A stretch of DNA of 64,000 nt from NCBI GenBank assembly GCA_032358165.1, contig JAALGY010000051.1, positions 992,001-1,056,000 on the forward strand, in the 5' to 3' direction. Position 1 is the stretch's first letter; every line of letters starts with the position of its first letter. The notes beneath the pieces are model-generated. The model searched no databases, was not told the DNA's origin, and saw nothing but the letters and a program-made list of their open reading frames with translations. This stretch comes from Diplosphaera chodatii (Eukaryota > Chlorophyta > Trebouxiophyceae > Prasiolales > Stichococcaceae). Of the stretch, positions 1 through 10,890 are shown piece after piece. Both the position numbers and the translations under genes were made by a program.

Positions 1-830
1 CAGGGCGGAGCAGGCGGCGGTGCTGTACAATTACAACGTGCTGGGGACGCAGGGCCCCCGTAAAATGACGGTGCTGGTGCCGGACCTGGAGGGCAGCCGC
101 GGCGGGGTGCCACCAGCCTTCCGCCCTGATGATGGCAATGCCCACGCCCTCATCGACAGGTGCAATGGGGCCCTCCTTTAAGTATTTGCTTTCTAGGACA
201 AGTCCCAGTACAGTTGATATCTGGCTGTACACTGTGTTTCGATGGTGCATGGTCCCTGGGCAAACATTCAATGCGTCCAGAGCATGCCATTAGGAGAGGT
301 CGTTGCAATTGGTATCAGTGTGCGACTCAAATGTGTCTTGCCTCCGCTGCATGTATGCGCAGTTTCAAGCAGCATGCACGGTTGAAGGACATGGTGCTCC
401 TGCGAAACAAGCCGCCCAAGTGGAATGAGCAGCTGGGCGCCTACTGCCTCAACTTCAGCGGACGGGTGACTGCGGCCTCCGTGAAGAACTTCCAGTTGGT
501 GGAGGAGGGCGACCCCTCCGAGCGAGTGGTGCTGCAGTACGGCAAGGTGGAGATAGAGCAAGCTGCCTGTGTGCATGCACCGCTGCAGCATGCATGTTGA
601 GGGCTCAGCACATTTCAGGCACGGCATGGTGTCAAGTCTGAGCAAGCTTGAATTGCTGCGAGATGTCGCTGGACATGCTCGCGGCAAAGAAAAGGGGTTG
701 TATGCACTATGTGCTGCCTCTACAGGTCGGCAAGGATGTGTTTTCAATGGACTATGCCCACCCGCTCACGGCGTTGCAGGCGTTCTGTATATGCCTGACC
801 AGCTTCGACCACAAGCTGGGCTGCGAGTGA
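1..830 (+). CDS. Tubby-like protein, C-terminal part (5' end outside window)
   Basis: This is the 3' part of a Tubby-family gene. Exons are <2..159, 363..546 and 726..830 (TGA at 828-830), and the phases agree at both junctions. The protein reads through the typical Tubby C-terminal domain: YNVLGTRGPRK-like (here [17 protein letters not shown]), then [48 protein letters not shown], ending in FDHKLGCE. This domain forms a beta barrel around a hydrophobic helix. In animals and plants it binds membrane phosphoinositides and can be released to other compartments; function here is inferred from family only. Any N-terminal region, such as the F-box of plant TLPs, lies outside the window and cannot be judged. 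Confidence 0.93.
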
Positions 831-1332
831 TGCTTAGTAAGTCGTGCTGACAGACATGTTGGTGTTGAACCGTACATCACTGACCATGAGCACAACATAG
901 TGTGGACCGTAATGCAGTGGTGCATCGGCCCCCGCCTTCCAGCAAGTGAACCCACTGCTGCCGGCCGTCACGGCATCGTCTTGTATATCCCGCCCCCTAT
1001 GGCCATCCTGTCGGTGGCGTAGCGACAGGCCTGGTTTGCAATGAAATGACATGCAGATGTCCGATGTACAGAAGCCAGCCTGCACATGCAGGAGCCCTAC
1101 TGTAGCTTGCTCAAGTAGCGGACCCACCGCTGCAAAACATCTGAACATGCGGCCTGTGCCCGTACAGAACATGCAGCCTGCCCGTACAGCATATTCTTAC
1201 CGTTCTTTCTCACAAGTTCAGGTCACCCCGCGGCAATCAACAGACACATTGCATCGCTGCTGATGACACAGGCACAGCGTCGCCAGAGACCGCGCATCGA
1301 ATGTTGCATTCAGCAATGCAATAACAGTGCGC
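831..1332. other. Intergenic region between Tubby and CBL genes
   Basis: About 500 bases hold no coding stretch that I can support. It should contain the 3' UTR of the Tubby gene and the promoter and 5' UTR of the CBL gene. I found no clear TGTAA signal or TATA box. Confidence 0.6.
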
Positions 1333-2629
1333 ATGGGCAACTGCCTCAGCAGCAGCGAGGCAACAGGTCACACAGGAGGCCTGTCGATTAAGAGGCGGGA
1401 TCCTGACAGCCATCCGCAGCTTGCCAAGGAGACACACTGTGCGTGCTACATCAGGGACATGCCCTGCAGCAACATCATGCGCAGGCATCAGTCCGCAGCC
1501 GCACTCATGAGACGCATGCATGATTGGAACATGCGTTACAAGACAGCAAGGACGCTGCGTTGAGATTTGTGGTTATCAGCAAGCCTGTTGCATCCTGTGC
1601 TGGCATGCTGTGCAGTCACTGTGGACGAGGTGTATGCGTTGGGCGAACTGTATAAGAAGGTCAGCAATAGCCTGCATCAGGTGAGCACGGTAGCAAATGT
1701 GAAAGGCCTTTGCTGCCCAGGAATGTGAAACTATGCCCAAGATCATGCTACGGCTGGCACCATGGTGCAGAGTGCAGCATTTCCGCTGGTGCGCAGGATG
1801 GCGTCATCCAGAGGGACGAGTTCATGCAGGCGATATTTGGCGCCGCACCTGACCAAATGAACTTCTTCGCGGACCGGGTAATGATTTGCCTTGCGTTAGA
1901 TGCGAATCTGTGGTGCAGATGCTGTCAACCCAAACTGCAGAGTGATGCAGGACGCATCAGTATTGATCCGCTTTGCCCATATTCCTGCAGCTTTTCGCCC
2001 AGTTCGACCTGAAACGCAACAACATCATTGAGTTTGGCGAGTTTGTGCGGTCGTTGAGTGTGTTCCACCCAAAGGCGCCCCTGGAGGAGAAGGCAGAATG
2101 TGAGCGTGCGGGTGTTGTGTTGCATGCCCTGCCAACTGGCTAGTGCTGCAACCTGCTGAGCGGTTCAGTAGTCCTCCGTAAAGATGGGGACAGGACGGAC
2201 TGCAGACCCTCCTCGCCTCGTTGCTGCAGTCGCCCTGCAGCTGTATGACCTGGACAAGACTGGCGACATACAGCCCGGCGAGGTCAAGCGCCTGTTGGTG
2301 GAGCTCCTGAACAACAACCCTGACATTGCACTGGACGAGCAGGTCATCGCGCAGATAGTTGATCAGGTGAGCGGTTGGATGGGGCTGTTGCCGGCGCGTA
2401 GGTTGAGAGTGAAGGTGCAGCATGCCACTTCTCTGACGATGAGTCATGTCCTTCCTCGCCGTCACTGCAGACGTTTGAGGAGGCCGACATCGCCAAGGAC
2501 GGCCGCATCAGCAAGGAGGAGTGGATCATCCTATGCAAGAACCAGCCGGCGATCATCTCGTTCATGACGCTGCCGCTGCTGAAGAACGACCTCACCAAGA
2601 AGTACCCATCTTTCATCTTCAATGTGTGA
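1333..2629 (+). CDS. CBL: Calcineurin B-like (CBL) calcium sensor
   Basis: Six exons (1333..1438, 1616..1680, 1797..1877, 1991..2099, 2230..2366, 2471..2629) join in phase to 218 residues, close to the usual 213 or so. CBLs bind Ca2+ and recruit CIPK kinases to membranes. The start MGNCLSSS gives N-myristoylation at Gly2 and probable palmitoylation at Cys4, which points to a membrane location. The four EF-hands can be followed: DGVIQRDEF (EF1), [14 protein letters not shown] (EF2), [14 protein letters not shown] (EF3, canonical) and [14 protein letters not shown] (EF4, canonical). Between them is the family stretch [11 protein letters not shown]. The C-terminus YPSFIF matches the FPSF motif phosphorylated by CIPKs in plants. 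The ATG at 1333 is preferred over one at 1327 because it places Gly at position 2. No CIPK gene is in the window. Confidence 0.93.
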
Positions 2630-3144
2630 TCTGCACGCCGCCGGGGCCTAGCAAGCACGCCGGTTGGTACGGTGTGCATAGTATACTCCGGGGATCCAGA
2701 AAGGATTGGGGCTACAGCATACTCTAGGGCAGGGGAGGTACCATCGCTTTATGTTGCTGCTACAGCAGATGGCACCCGCAGGGTTTGCCAGATGTTTTGG
2801 TTGGTTTTGAAGTACTCAATCGTGGACCTCGGGCACGATGTTGTCCCTCAGCGTGTGACCCTCAGCAACTGCCGTCTATAGGCTTGGTTTGGTGTTCAAT
2901 GCATAGGGGGAGTCGTGCAGACCTCCCGAATAACTGAAACTCGAGGTCAGACCCTCAACAAGTCAAACCGCCCTCGAGCAGCTGCTGATGTCAGCCAGCA
3001 GCGGGCCTTGCCGAGCGCAAACCAACCCACATCCGTTGCCAGCTTTCGGAATCTGCATGGACGACATCTGTTGACTGCTATGTAGCGGTGTGCGGGCTGA
3101 TCATGACTTGCCGTGGAGTCTAGCGGCAAGTAGCAGATCTCGCT
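2630..3144. other. Intergenic region between CBL and malic enzyme-like genes
   Basis: About 515 bases, presumably the CBL 3' UTR and the upstream region of the next gene. I see no supported coding exon or repeat. Confidence 0.6.
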
Positions 3145-6100
3145 ATGCATGCCCTCCGTGCTGCCCTGCGTAGGGGCTTCGATGGGCAGCACGGTCTGCA
3201 GGCCGTTGTCAGAGCAGGATGTGTAGCGAACTTGTCAGATCAAGCAGCTGACCTGGCCTCAAGCGCGCATAACACCAGGCGCTACAGCCTCACTCTTGAC
3301 GATGCGCGGGAGGACCAGAATGCTGAGCGCCCTACCACGCCATGGGTCAGGACAGGCAAGCGCCACAACTGAAAGGAATCCTGGCCTGGCGCACTAGCGC
3401 CATGTATACGTACATGTATGCGCAGATCACGCGTTGTATGGCAGCTCGGTAGGACATGCTGCGCAACCTTTGTCAGCTATTGTTGCATGCATGCATCTTG
3501 CAGTCGTGTCCGGGGTCGACATCCAGCGGCACCCAAAGTACAACAAGGGCCTGGCGTTCAGCGACGCGGAGCGGGACCAGCTGTACCTGCGCGGCCTGCT
3601 GCCGCCGGCGGTGCTGAGCCAGGAGCTGCAAGTGGAGCGCGTCATGATCAACGTCCGCTCCAAGGCAGACGACCTGGAAAGGTGGCTCTAGACCAAGCTC
3701 TCCACGTCACTCGATGTCGCATATCCGCAGGCCAGGGTGGAGCCCAAGTCTGCCATTATGAGGTCTGCCGGCAGGCAATGGTTCATACAGGTGGCATGGA
3801 CCGCACCGATCAAGCCCTGGCGTTCTGGTGCAGGCACGGGTACTTGATGGGGCTACAGGAGCGCAACGAGCGGCTGTTTTACAAAGTGCTCATGACGCAC
3901 ACGCAGGAGCTGCTGCCTGTTATCGACCTACCGGTGAGGTGGTTTGCACTAGGGCATGCAAGTCACCCGTCATATTGTCTGAAAACAAAGGGTTTCCTGA
4001 ATGCTGTATAACAAGAGATGGTTGCAAGCCTGCAAGCGTCTGGTATGGGTCTGCAGACAGTGGGCAACTTCTGCAATAGCCATGGCCTGATGTTCCGCTC
4101 GCCACCGCGGGGCCTGTACTTGGGACTGCAGGACCGGGGTATGCCCTGCAGCAGTGCAGCCCACACTCCACCCCCAGAGTCCAGCGCACAGCCTTGCACC
4201 AGCCCGTACCTTGATAGACCTGAGAGTACACGCCAGAGATGTTGGCTTGGGATGCCTATGCAGGAAGGGTGTACAGCATGCTGAAGAACTGGCCAGAGCG
4301 GCGGGTCAAGGCGATCTGCCTGACGGATGGCGAGCGAGTGGGTGGGCTGGGCGACTTGGTGGGTGCAGGGGCAGGGATCTTTGTCTCCAGCAGACCAGAC
4401 TCCAAGGTCGAACGACAAGCTCTGGTCGCGCTGCCAGCTTGATGACTGACGGCCCCGGGCAGTCACACGCCGATCATTGATGTGCCACAGGGCATCCACG
4501 CCATCGGGTGTGCGATCTCCAAGCTGGCATTGTACACGGCGTGTGCGGGCGTGCCGCCGTCCATGTGCCTGCCCATCTGCCTGGACACAGGTATCGGATG
4601 TTGGCAGAGGGTCCTTGCAGATACGCTTCACTGTTTTCTGCATGTCAGAATCCCACTACAAAGTGGAGGTGCATTGACTTTAAAGAGGGTCACATGGGCT
4701 GCGGGCGCTACATAAGTGCCTGTACATCCAAGGCACCGACAACGAGGAGCTGCTGGGCAGCCCCTTCTATGTGGGGGCGCGCCACCGCCGGGTGCGGGGT
4801 GAGGACTACCGGGACCTCCTGGAGGAGACCCTCGAGGCGAGTGACAACAGCGTCAGCTCTGCACCACTGTGTCCAAAGTCGTGACTGTCAGGTCGTCCAC
4901 AGACGAAACCAAGCACCATGCTGCTCCAGCCCCACAATCGTGTCAACACGGTTGCTATGATGCCTTCCTGATCACTGTCACAGGCTGTCAGCCGCCGCTT
5001 CGGCAGCAGCGTGCTCATTGCGGCACAGGATATGACCTTTGTCAACCTGGCCTCCTTCCTATCACAGTGCGTGTACTGCAGAGCGATGGCAGGCATACAC
5101 TGTATGACGCCTGCTGGCAGTGTCACTAGGAAACTGCGTTTTAGACAAGTGGTCGCTCAACATGCAGGTACCGCGGCGACTTTCCGGTTTTCAGTGACGA
5201 CATCCAGGGCATTGCCGCAGTGGTGATTGCTGGCATGCTGGCAGCGCAGCCGCTCACTGGCAAGCAACTCAGCGAGCACACCTTCCTGTTTGCTGGCGAG
5301 GGGCGCGGGGCCACTGCCACAGCGGAGGTAAGCTGAAGAGTGCAGAGGTAGTCCTGAACGTGTGCACATCCGCTGAACATAGCCATGCTGAACTCAGGCT
5401 CGCAAGCATGGCTGTCCGTGAGCGTCCTCTGAGGAGGCTTTGATGTATGAGCAGGTGTGTGCGACAGCCATTGCGCGGGAAACCGGACAGACGATCGTGG
5501 ACGCTCGAAAGCGCATATGGCTCGTCGACTCTGAGGTGCGCTTGCTGCTGCACAGGATACGCAAATCTCCACCGCTGCCTCTGTCGTTTTGCTGAGGCAT
5601 GCATGCGTGTGGCTGTTTCTGCAAGGCTATGATCATGCATTGCTGCAGGGACTGGTCACGCGGGCGCGTGCAAACACAGTGGCAGACCACAAGCTGTCTT
5701 GGTGCCACGATGGGCCGGAGGCTGCAACAGTGTGCGATGCAATCAGACAGCTGAAGCCGACAGCATACCTTGACATCGCATCAATGGTGCGTTTGCTCGC
5801 ACCACCACGCAGAGTATCTGACGTAATAATGCTATCGGCTGCACATGCACATTCGAGGAGCCGGATGACAGGCAGTGTGGCCAGATGCGGTCCCCAAATG
5901 GACCACTCTGCATAGTCATGCTCTGCAGGGTGATGCGCTGCCCCTCTCGCGGGAAGCATGCTGCCTGCTGGCGGACAACAGCGAGCGGCCCATGCTCTTT
6001 GCGCTCAGCCAGCCAGGTGTGGGAGCAGCTCGGCAGGCCCTGCTGCCGCTTGCAAGTAACAGGGGCAGTGGGTTGTCTATAGCTGTGACAGAGACGCGCC

Positions 6101-6914
6101 CACCTGGAGTGCTCATCTGAACAATGTGGTCTGGCTTCCCCATGGCGTTGATGCTGATGATGTGCTCTGCTATGGCTCAGGTGTTCTCAGCCCTGAGGAT
6201 GCCTTTGCCTGGACCAAGGGCAAGTGCATCTTCACTGATGGCCAGCTGGTGCGCTCAGTGCCTGTCTGAGCGACTGTGATACTTGGTCGCTCAATCCAGT
6301 CCTAATGCAGGCCCGCTGACGCCACGTTGTCAGCAGTGCCCATTAGACCAACAGCGCCCCAGGTGCCCTGGGGCTCCAGCAGGATCACAGCCTGCATGAC
6401 AAGCTGTCCTGTGATGCAACCACAGGGACGGTCAGCAGACCACAGGGTGCAGCTACCGGACGGTCGGCGCATGCGTGCCAACATCGCACAGACGGCACAG
6501 GTGTTTCCAGGCATTGGGCTCGGCGCCATCATGAGCCGCACCACCCGCATCCGTGACGAGATGGTGATTGCCGCAGCTCAGGTGTGCAGCTGAAGCATAT
6601 CTCCTGTTCGAACATGTCTGGTTGTTGCTGACGATGCCCAGCTTGTTTGCCCAGCACTTCGTTTGCATCGAAAGCTAATGGCGGCAAGGTGGACACTGCA
6701 GGCACTTGCACGCATGGTAAGCCCAGAAACGCTGGAGGAGGGCGGCATATATCCAGAACTGCATGACATGCGCACCATCTCGGCGCTGGTTGCTCGCGCC
6801 GTGGCCGCACGTGCTTACGAGGCAGGCGTCGCCACAGAGCTGCCACGGCCCCGGGACCTCGAGGCAGCTGCTCGCGCTGTGATGTACAATGCCGCTTATA
6901 GGCCGTACCGCTGA
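3145..6914 (+). CDS. NADP-malic enzyme-like protein, active site altered
   Basis: Fifteen exons: 3145..3355, 3504..3681, 3834..3933, 4057..4138, 4264..4358, 4491..4590, 4733..4836 (or 4851), 4984..5066, 5168..5327, 5455..5535, 5649..5786, 5929..6016, 6181..6248, 6426..6581, 6702..6914, giving about 618 residues. The collinear match to plant NADP-malic enzyme is strong: [117 protein letters not shown]. Family members decarboxylate malate to pyruvate. Retained: the Arg of GERxxGLGD, the Lys of SKLALYT, and both Asp of DDIQG. Altered: catalytic Tyr (VYTPTVG reads IDLPTVG), metal-ligand Glu (FED reads AQD), Asn of LSNP (reads LSQP), and the NN motif. The N-terminus ([11 protein letters not shown]) could be an organelle transit peptide. 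Exon 14 start and exon 7 end are uncertain. Introns 1 and possibly 7 use GC donors. Confidence 0.88.
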
Positions 6915-7295
6915 TGGGCTGCGTGAATGTGTCTGCACCAACCTGTCACTGCTGCATTGCCAGCTCTCGCCACCACGCATGGTTTCGCACGCTGCCGATG
7001 TACGCCGCACATGAGGGGGTTGAACACTGCTGCTTTCGCTGTTGCAACAGTCCTAGCATGCTTATATTGGGCTGCAGACTCACGTTGTGCAGGTACGGTA
7101 TCATGTTGTCAAGAAATCTCCAATCCAGCTCAGGCCCTGTATACGAACGTCATGACACGTCATATGATCCATGTGGTCAGGCACCCAGTGCCCGGACCTT
7201 GGCAAACGGCCGGCAGTGTGAATATTGCAGCTTGTCGTGTGCACGCGGTCGCCACAATCCCACTGCAATGCCTTGTTAGACCGTGGCTGAAGCAC
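6915..7295. other. Intergenic region between malic enzyme-like and DLH genes
   Basis: About 380 bases in which I see no supported exon, poly(A) pentamer or TATA element. Confidence 0.55.
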
Positions 7296-8971
7296 ATGGA
7301 CGAACGGTGCTGCGATCCTGGAGTGCTGTGGTTGGGATCACCCCACGGTACTGTGGAGAAGTTGGGCGGCGTCGACACGTACGTGGCCAGGCCGGAGGTC
7401 GACACCGGCAAGGCTGCCATCCTCGTGCACGGTGAGCACCTGATCAGGTGCCTGTGGTCTGCAGGCGGCGCGCAGATTGCATCACTCATTGAATTTGAGG
7501 ATGTGACATGCTGCTTGCGCAGATGCCTTTGGCTTCGACCGCATCAACCCACGCCTGCTGGCTGATGCGTATGCCAAAGCCGGGTACCTGACGGTGCTGC
7601 CCAACCTCTTCGGTGATGACGCCCTCAATGAGGACGGTGCGCAAATGGCATGGGTTGTTCATGTCAAGGTGATGTGCAGTACTACCTGACGGTTGCTTCG
7701 ACACATGTGTATCTTAGAACCTGCTGCTGGATCGCCTGCGGGCCTGGGGCAACCTGCCTCAGACCGGCGATCGTGTACCGCGTGCAGCAGCGGCTGGCCG
7801 CCGCCGGCTGGCCAAGTACATACCCTAAATCGACACCGTCCACAGACCGCCGCAGCTGGCCACCGCGGCGTCCCATACGGCGCACCAGGCTGCTACATCG
7901 GCGCCAGTCACCTTGCAGCCATGCTCGGCAGGATGACCTAAAATGCTGCATGTCCATGTGCGCAGGGATGGCGACCGTGATGGAGTGGGTGGGGCGGCAC
8001 CCCGTCGGCAGCGAGTCCACGATGGCCGCCCTGGCCGCCGTGATCTCGGAGCTGCGGCTGGTGCATGGCGTCACCAAGGTCACCACGGAGGGCTTCTGCT
8101 GGGGTGCGGTCTGCATGCGGACGTGCGCTGCCATCGACACCGCACACTGCCATTAAAAACATCATCTGAGCATGTCAGGGCAGCGTTTTCATCGGCATCG
8201 GGCTGCTCTGCAGGTGGTTGGTACTCTGCAGCGCTGGCAGCGACTGACAAGGTGCAAACAGTCATTGGGTTGCTGCCCAGTGTGACATCACGCGCACTAG
8301 TCCGCCAACCTGCCTCCTGGTTGCTTGCCTTCCTGAAAAGCACCATGCGTTTGCGTAGATGCTCCCCGATACATGCAGGTTGACGCAGCAACAATCGCAC
8401 ACGGATCACTGCTGACACTCGAGACCATCGAGGCTATCAAGCAGCCGACGCAGTTTGTGTGCGCCGAGGAGGATGCCCAGTGGCCACAGGACTTTAAGGA
8501 CAAAGTCACCGAGGTGAACACGAGGTCCTGACGGGCCTCCGGTGTTCGTAGCAGGCTCCACACGTGCTGACCTGCGGTGTGGCAACAGCGCTTCTGGCAC
8601 TTCTGCAAGCATGCGGTGTGTGGGTGCAGGTGATCCAGGGCAAGGATGTCCCTTGCAGCTTGAAGACGTACCCCGGCACAGTTCACGGTGCGCTGACCGC
8701 CAGTATGGCAACGAAGCGCATACTGGCTTGAGCTCTGCGGCCTCCATGGCATGCGATACCGACCTGTGAGCACCCTAGGTGATGCTCACAGCATGCATGT
8801 CTCGAATGCACAGGTTTTGCAGTGCGAGGCGAGATGGGAGCCAAGGACGGTGTCGTCTCAGCCAAAATCATCGTGGGAGAGGACCAACTGGACGGGGCGA
8901 CCACCACAGGCGCTGCTGAAGCTGCGCAAGACACAATCGACTGGTGGAACCGCCACACGGGCTCAACATAA
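7296..8971 (+). CDS. Dienelactone hydrolase family protein
   Basis: Eight exons (7296..7431, 7523..7668, 7718..7772, 7966..8103, 8214..8251, 8379..8513, 8630..8687, 8814..8971) give 287 residues with all phases consistent. The N-terminus MDERCCDPGVLW continues to GTVEKLGGVDTYVA, typical of eukaryotic DLH-domain proteins. The alpha/beta-hydrolase core shows DAFGFDRINPRLLAD and GYLTVLPNLFGDD. The Cys nucleophile elbow is GFCWGGWYSAAL, the acid Asp is in FVCAEEDAQWP, and the His is in YPGTVHGFAVRG, so the Cys-Asp-His triad is intact. Bacterial relatives hydrolyse dienelactone; the natural substrate of algal and plant members is not known. The exon 2 / exon 3 boundary (end at 7668 rather than 7636) is the least certain junction. 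Confidence 0.88.
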
Positions 8972-9405
8972 TGACCCCACTAGGACCCGCACAACCTGCA
9001 CCGCAACAACTAACCATATTCTCCTAGTACCGATACCACACACCGTGATCACGCGTCTTGTTTCTGGTTGAGCATGCTGATTTTCATTTCTTATGGGCCT
9101 GGCATTGCTCGCGGCAGAGCCTGCAGCTCCCCGCGCTGCTGTCAGCACGCCACATGTATGCGAAGGCTATCAGCAATTGCTACGAAGCGTCCTGCTGACA
9201 ACTAATGCACTGAAGTCTTTGTTTCGAAAGAAACTTGCGGCTACATGCGATGGCACCACAGTACATGGTGGTTGCTGCCCTGTAAATTCCTGCATCCTGC
9301 CACCGTGAATTTGGTGCTGAAGTTCATCGGACCATCAGTGCAGGACCAAGGCTACAACGACTGTCGCTTGCATCAGATGCACTGCCGCAGCGTGAGTTGA
9401 GGAAC
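8972..9405. other. Intergenic region between DLH and ABC ATPase genes
   Basis: About 430 bases holding the DLH 3' UTR and the ATPase upstream region. A TGTAA pentamer at 9281-9285 is the only recognisable signal. Confidence 0.55.
9281..9285 (+). promoter_or_regulatory. Candidate TGTAA poly(A) signal of DLH gene
   Basis: TGTAA is the known green-algal polyadenylation signal. This copy lies about 310 nt after the DLH stop codon. Position and motif are the only evidence. Confidence 0.45.
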
Positions 9406-10738
9406 ATGTCAGGCGCTGTGGATGGCCCTGAGCAGCCGCAGAGCGTCCTGAAGGTGCAGAACCTGCGCCGTGTGGTGACCACTCAGCAGGAGGGTGGCAA
9501 GGTCATCCTCGCTGGGATATCCTTTGAGGTCTCCAGTGGCGAAATTTTGTTCGTGACAGGCAAGTGCTGCTCGTTTGATCCGTGAGCGACCACGCAACTC
9601 ATCGTGGAATGCAAATATGCTCATGCATGCGCCCATCACCCACACGCTCAGGGCCAAGCGGAGTGGGCAAGAGTCTGCTGCTACGAGCAGTGGCGCTACT
9701 AGATCCCATCGAGGTACGTAGCTTGTCTCTGTGCGCATGGTGACCAGACTGGCAACAAGTTCCCTGCAGCTGCCGCACAGATGACCTAGTGCGATGGCGC
9801 ATGATGGTTCCTGGAAGCCCGTGCTGCACACCGGTATCATCCCCATGTCGTGCCGCAGGGGGGCAGTCTCGAGCTCAACAGCCAAACACCGGTTCAGCTG
9901 GGCGTCACCTGCTGGCGCACGCTGGTCACGTACGTGCCGCAGACGCGAGTGCACCCCCCCGGCACGCCGGCCGAGTTCTACTTCTCGGTGCAGGTGCTCA
10001 TTTCAAGCTGCTGGATGATTGAATCGTTTGGGTGCCTGGTCCATCACTGTGGCAAGCTGAAGGAGCTAATTAGTGTGTCTGAGCATGGCAAGCGGTCCTG
10101 CACGCAGCAATTCAAGGCGCAGCGGGGACGTCCAAGGGGCGACCTGCCGGCTCTCATCCACCGCCTGGGCCTCGAGCAGTCGGTGCTCAATCAGCCGTGG
10201 ACGCAGCTTTCGGTGCGCACTCCTTGCACACCTGTGGATTTAGGTCTCGGTGAACTGTGCATGGTTTGCTGTAAGTATCTGTGCTGCAACTGCACAACAA
10301 AATGGTGGCATGTTGTCGCAGCTATTCTGGCGTGGCTGCCACAGGGTGCGTGATGTCTGTGCTGACCTGCAGGGCGGGCAGGCGCAGCGGGTGGTCATCG
10401 CGGTGGCGGTGGCGCTGAAGCCGGATGTGCTGCTGCTGGACGAGCCCACCAGCGCGCTGGACCCCGAGTCCTCGCGCCTGACCGAGGTGTGGCTGCTTGC
10501 ATGCATGCCTGCACGCCAGTGTGAGGTAGGATCCTGCATGTTGGTGCTGCATGCAATGCCCCCACAAATGTGAAGCGCCTGGCGAGCCTGGTCCTGCGTG
10601 CTTCAGGCGGTCTTCCAGGAGTGCGGGGCGGCGGTGGTGTGGGTCAGCCACGACCCGGGGCAGCCCGGCCGCGTCGGCGGCCGCGTCCTGGAGCTGCCCT
10701 CGGGCCGCGAGTCCGCCGTGGCACGGGAAAAGGTCTGA
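9406..10738 (+). CDS. ABC transporter ATP-binding subunit (STAR1/FetA type)
   Basis: Six exons (9406..9559, 9652..9713, 9859..9993, 10108..10212, 10373..10486, 10607..10738) give 233 residues, a stand-alone nucleotide-binding domain. All ATPase motifs are intact: Walker [10 protein letters not shown]-loop YVPQTRVH, signature LSGGQAQR, Walker B VLLLDEP with D-loop SALD, H-loop VWVSHD. Intron 1 has a GC donor (ACAG|GCAAGT at 9560), fixed by phase because only that splice rebuilds Walker A. The next gene is the matching FetB/ALS3-type permease. In plants STAR1 with STAR2/ALS3 forms an ABC transporter linked to aluminium tolerance; in bacteria FetA/FetB is linked to iron export. The spliced frame has no methionine after the first, and its start context (GAACATGT) is modest. 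The 3' end of exon 3 could also be 9987. Confidence 0.9.
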
Positions 10739-10890
10739 GCAGGCTCCTGCCTACGCTGCGGGCTTGGAGCTGGACATCGGACGGGCCCAGCGTGCTGCAG
10801 GGCGGCTGGCGGCGCCAGCTGAGTCAAGACAGCAGGGAATCACATTGACAACCAGGCCGCCAGAGGCCAGAGCAGCGGGAAGCTTACGCC
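10739..10890 (+). other. ATG-free 152-nt spacer between the two ABC subunit ORFs
   Basis: The spacer runs from the TGA of the ATPase to the ATG of the permease on the same strand. I find no ATG, no TGTAA poly(A) pentamer and no TATA box in it. It is too short to hold a normal 3' UTR, terminator and promoter, so a shared transcript is the simplest reading. Confidence 0.7.

Noticed and set aside
268..747. Long open frame on the - strand over the Tubby exons
   Set aside because: Antisense shadow of the Tubby coding sequence with no family motif.
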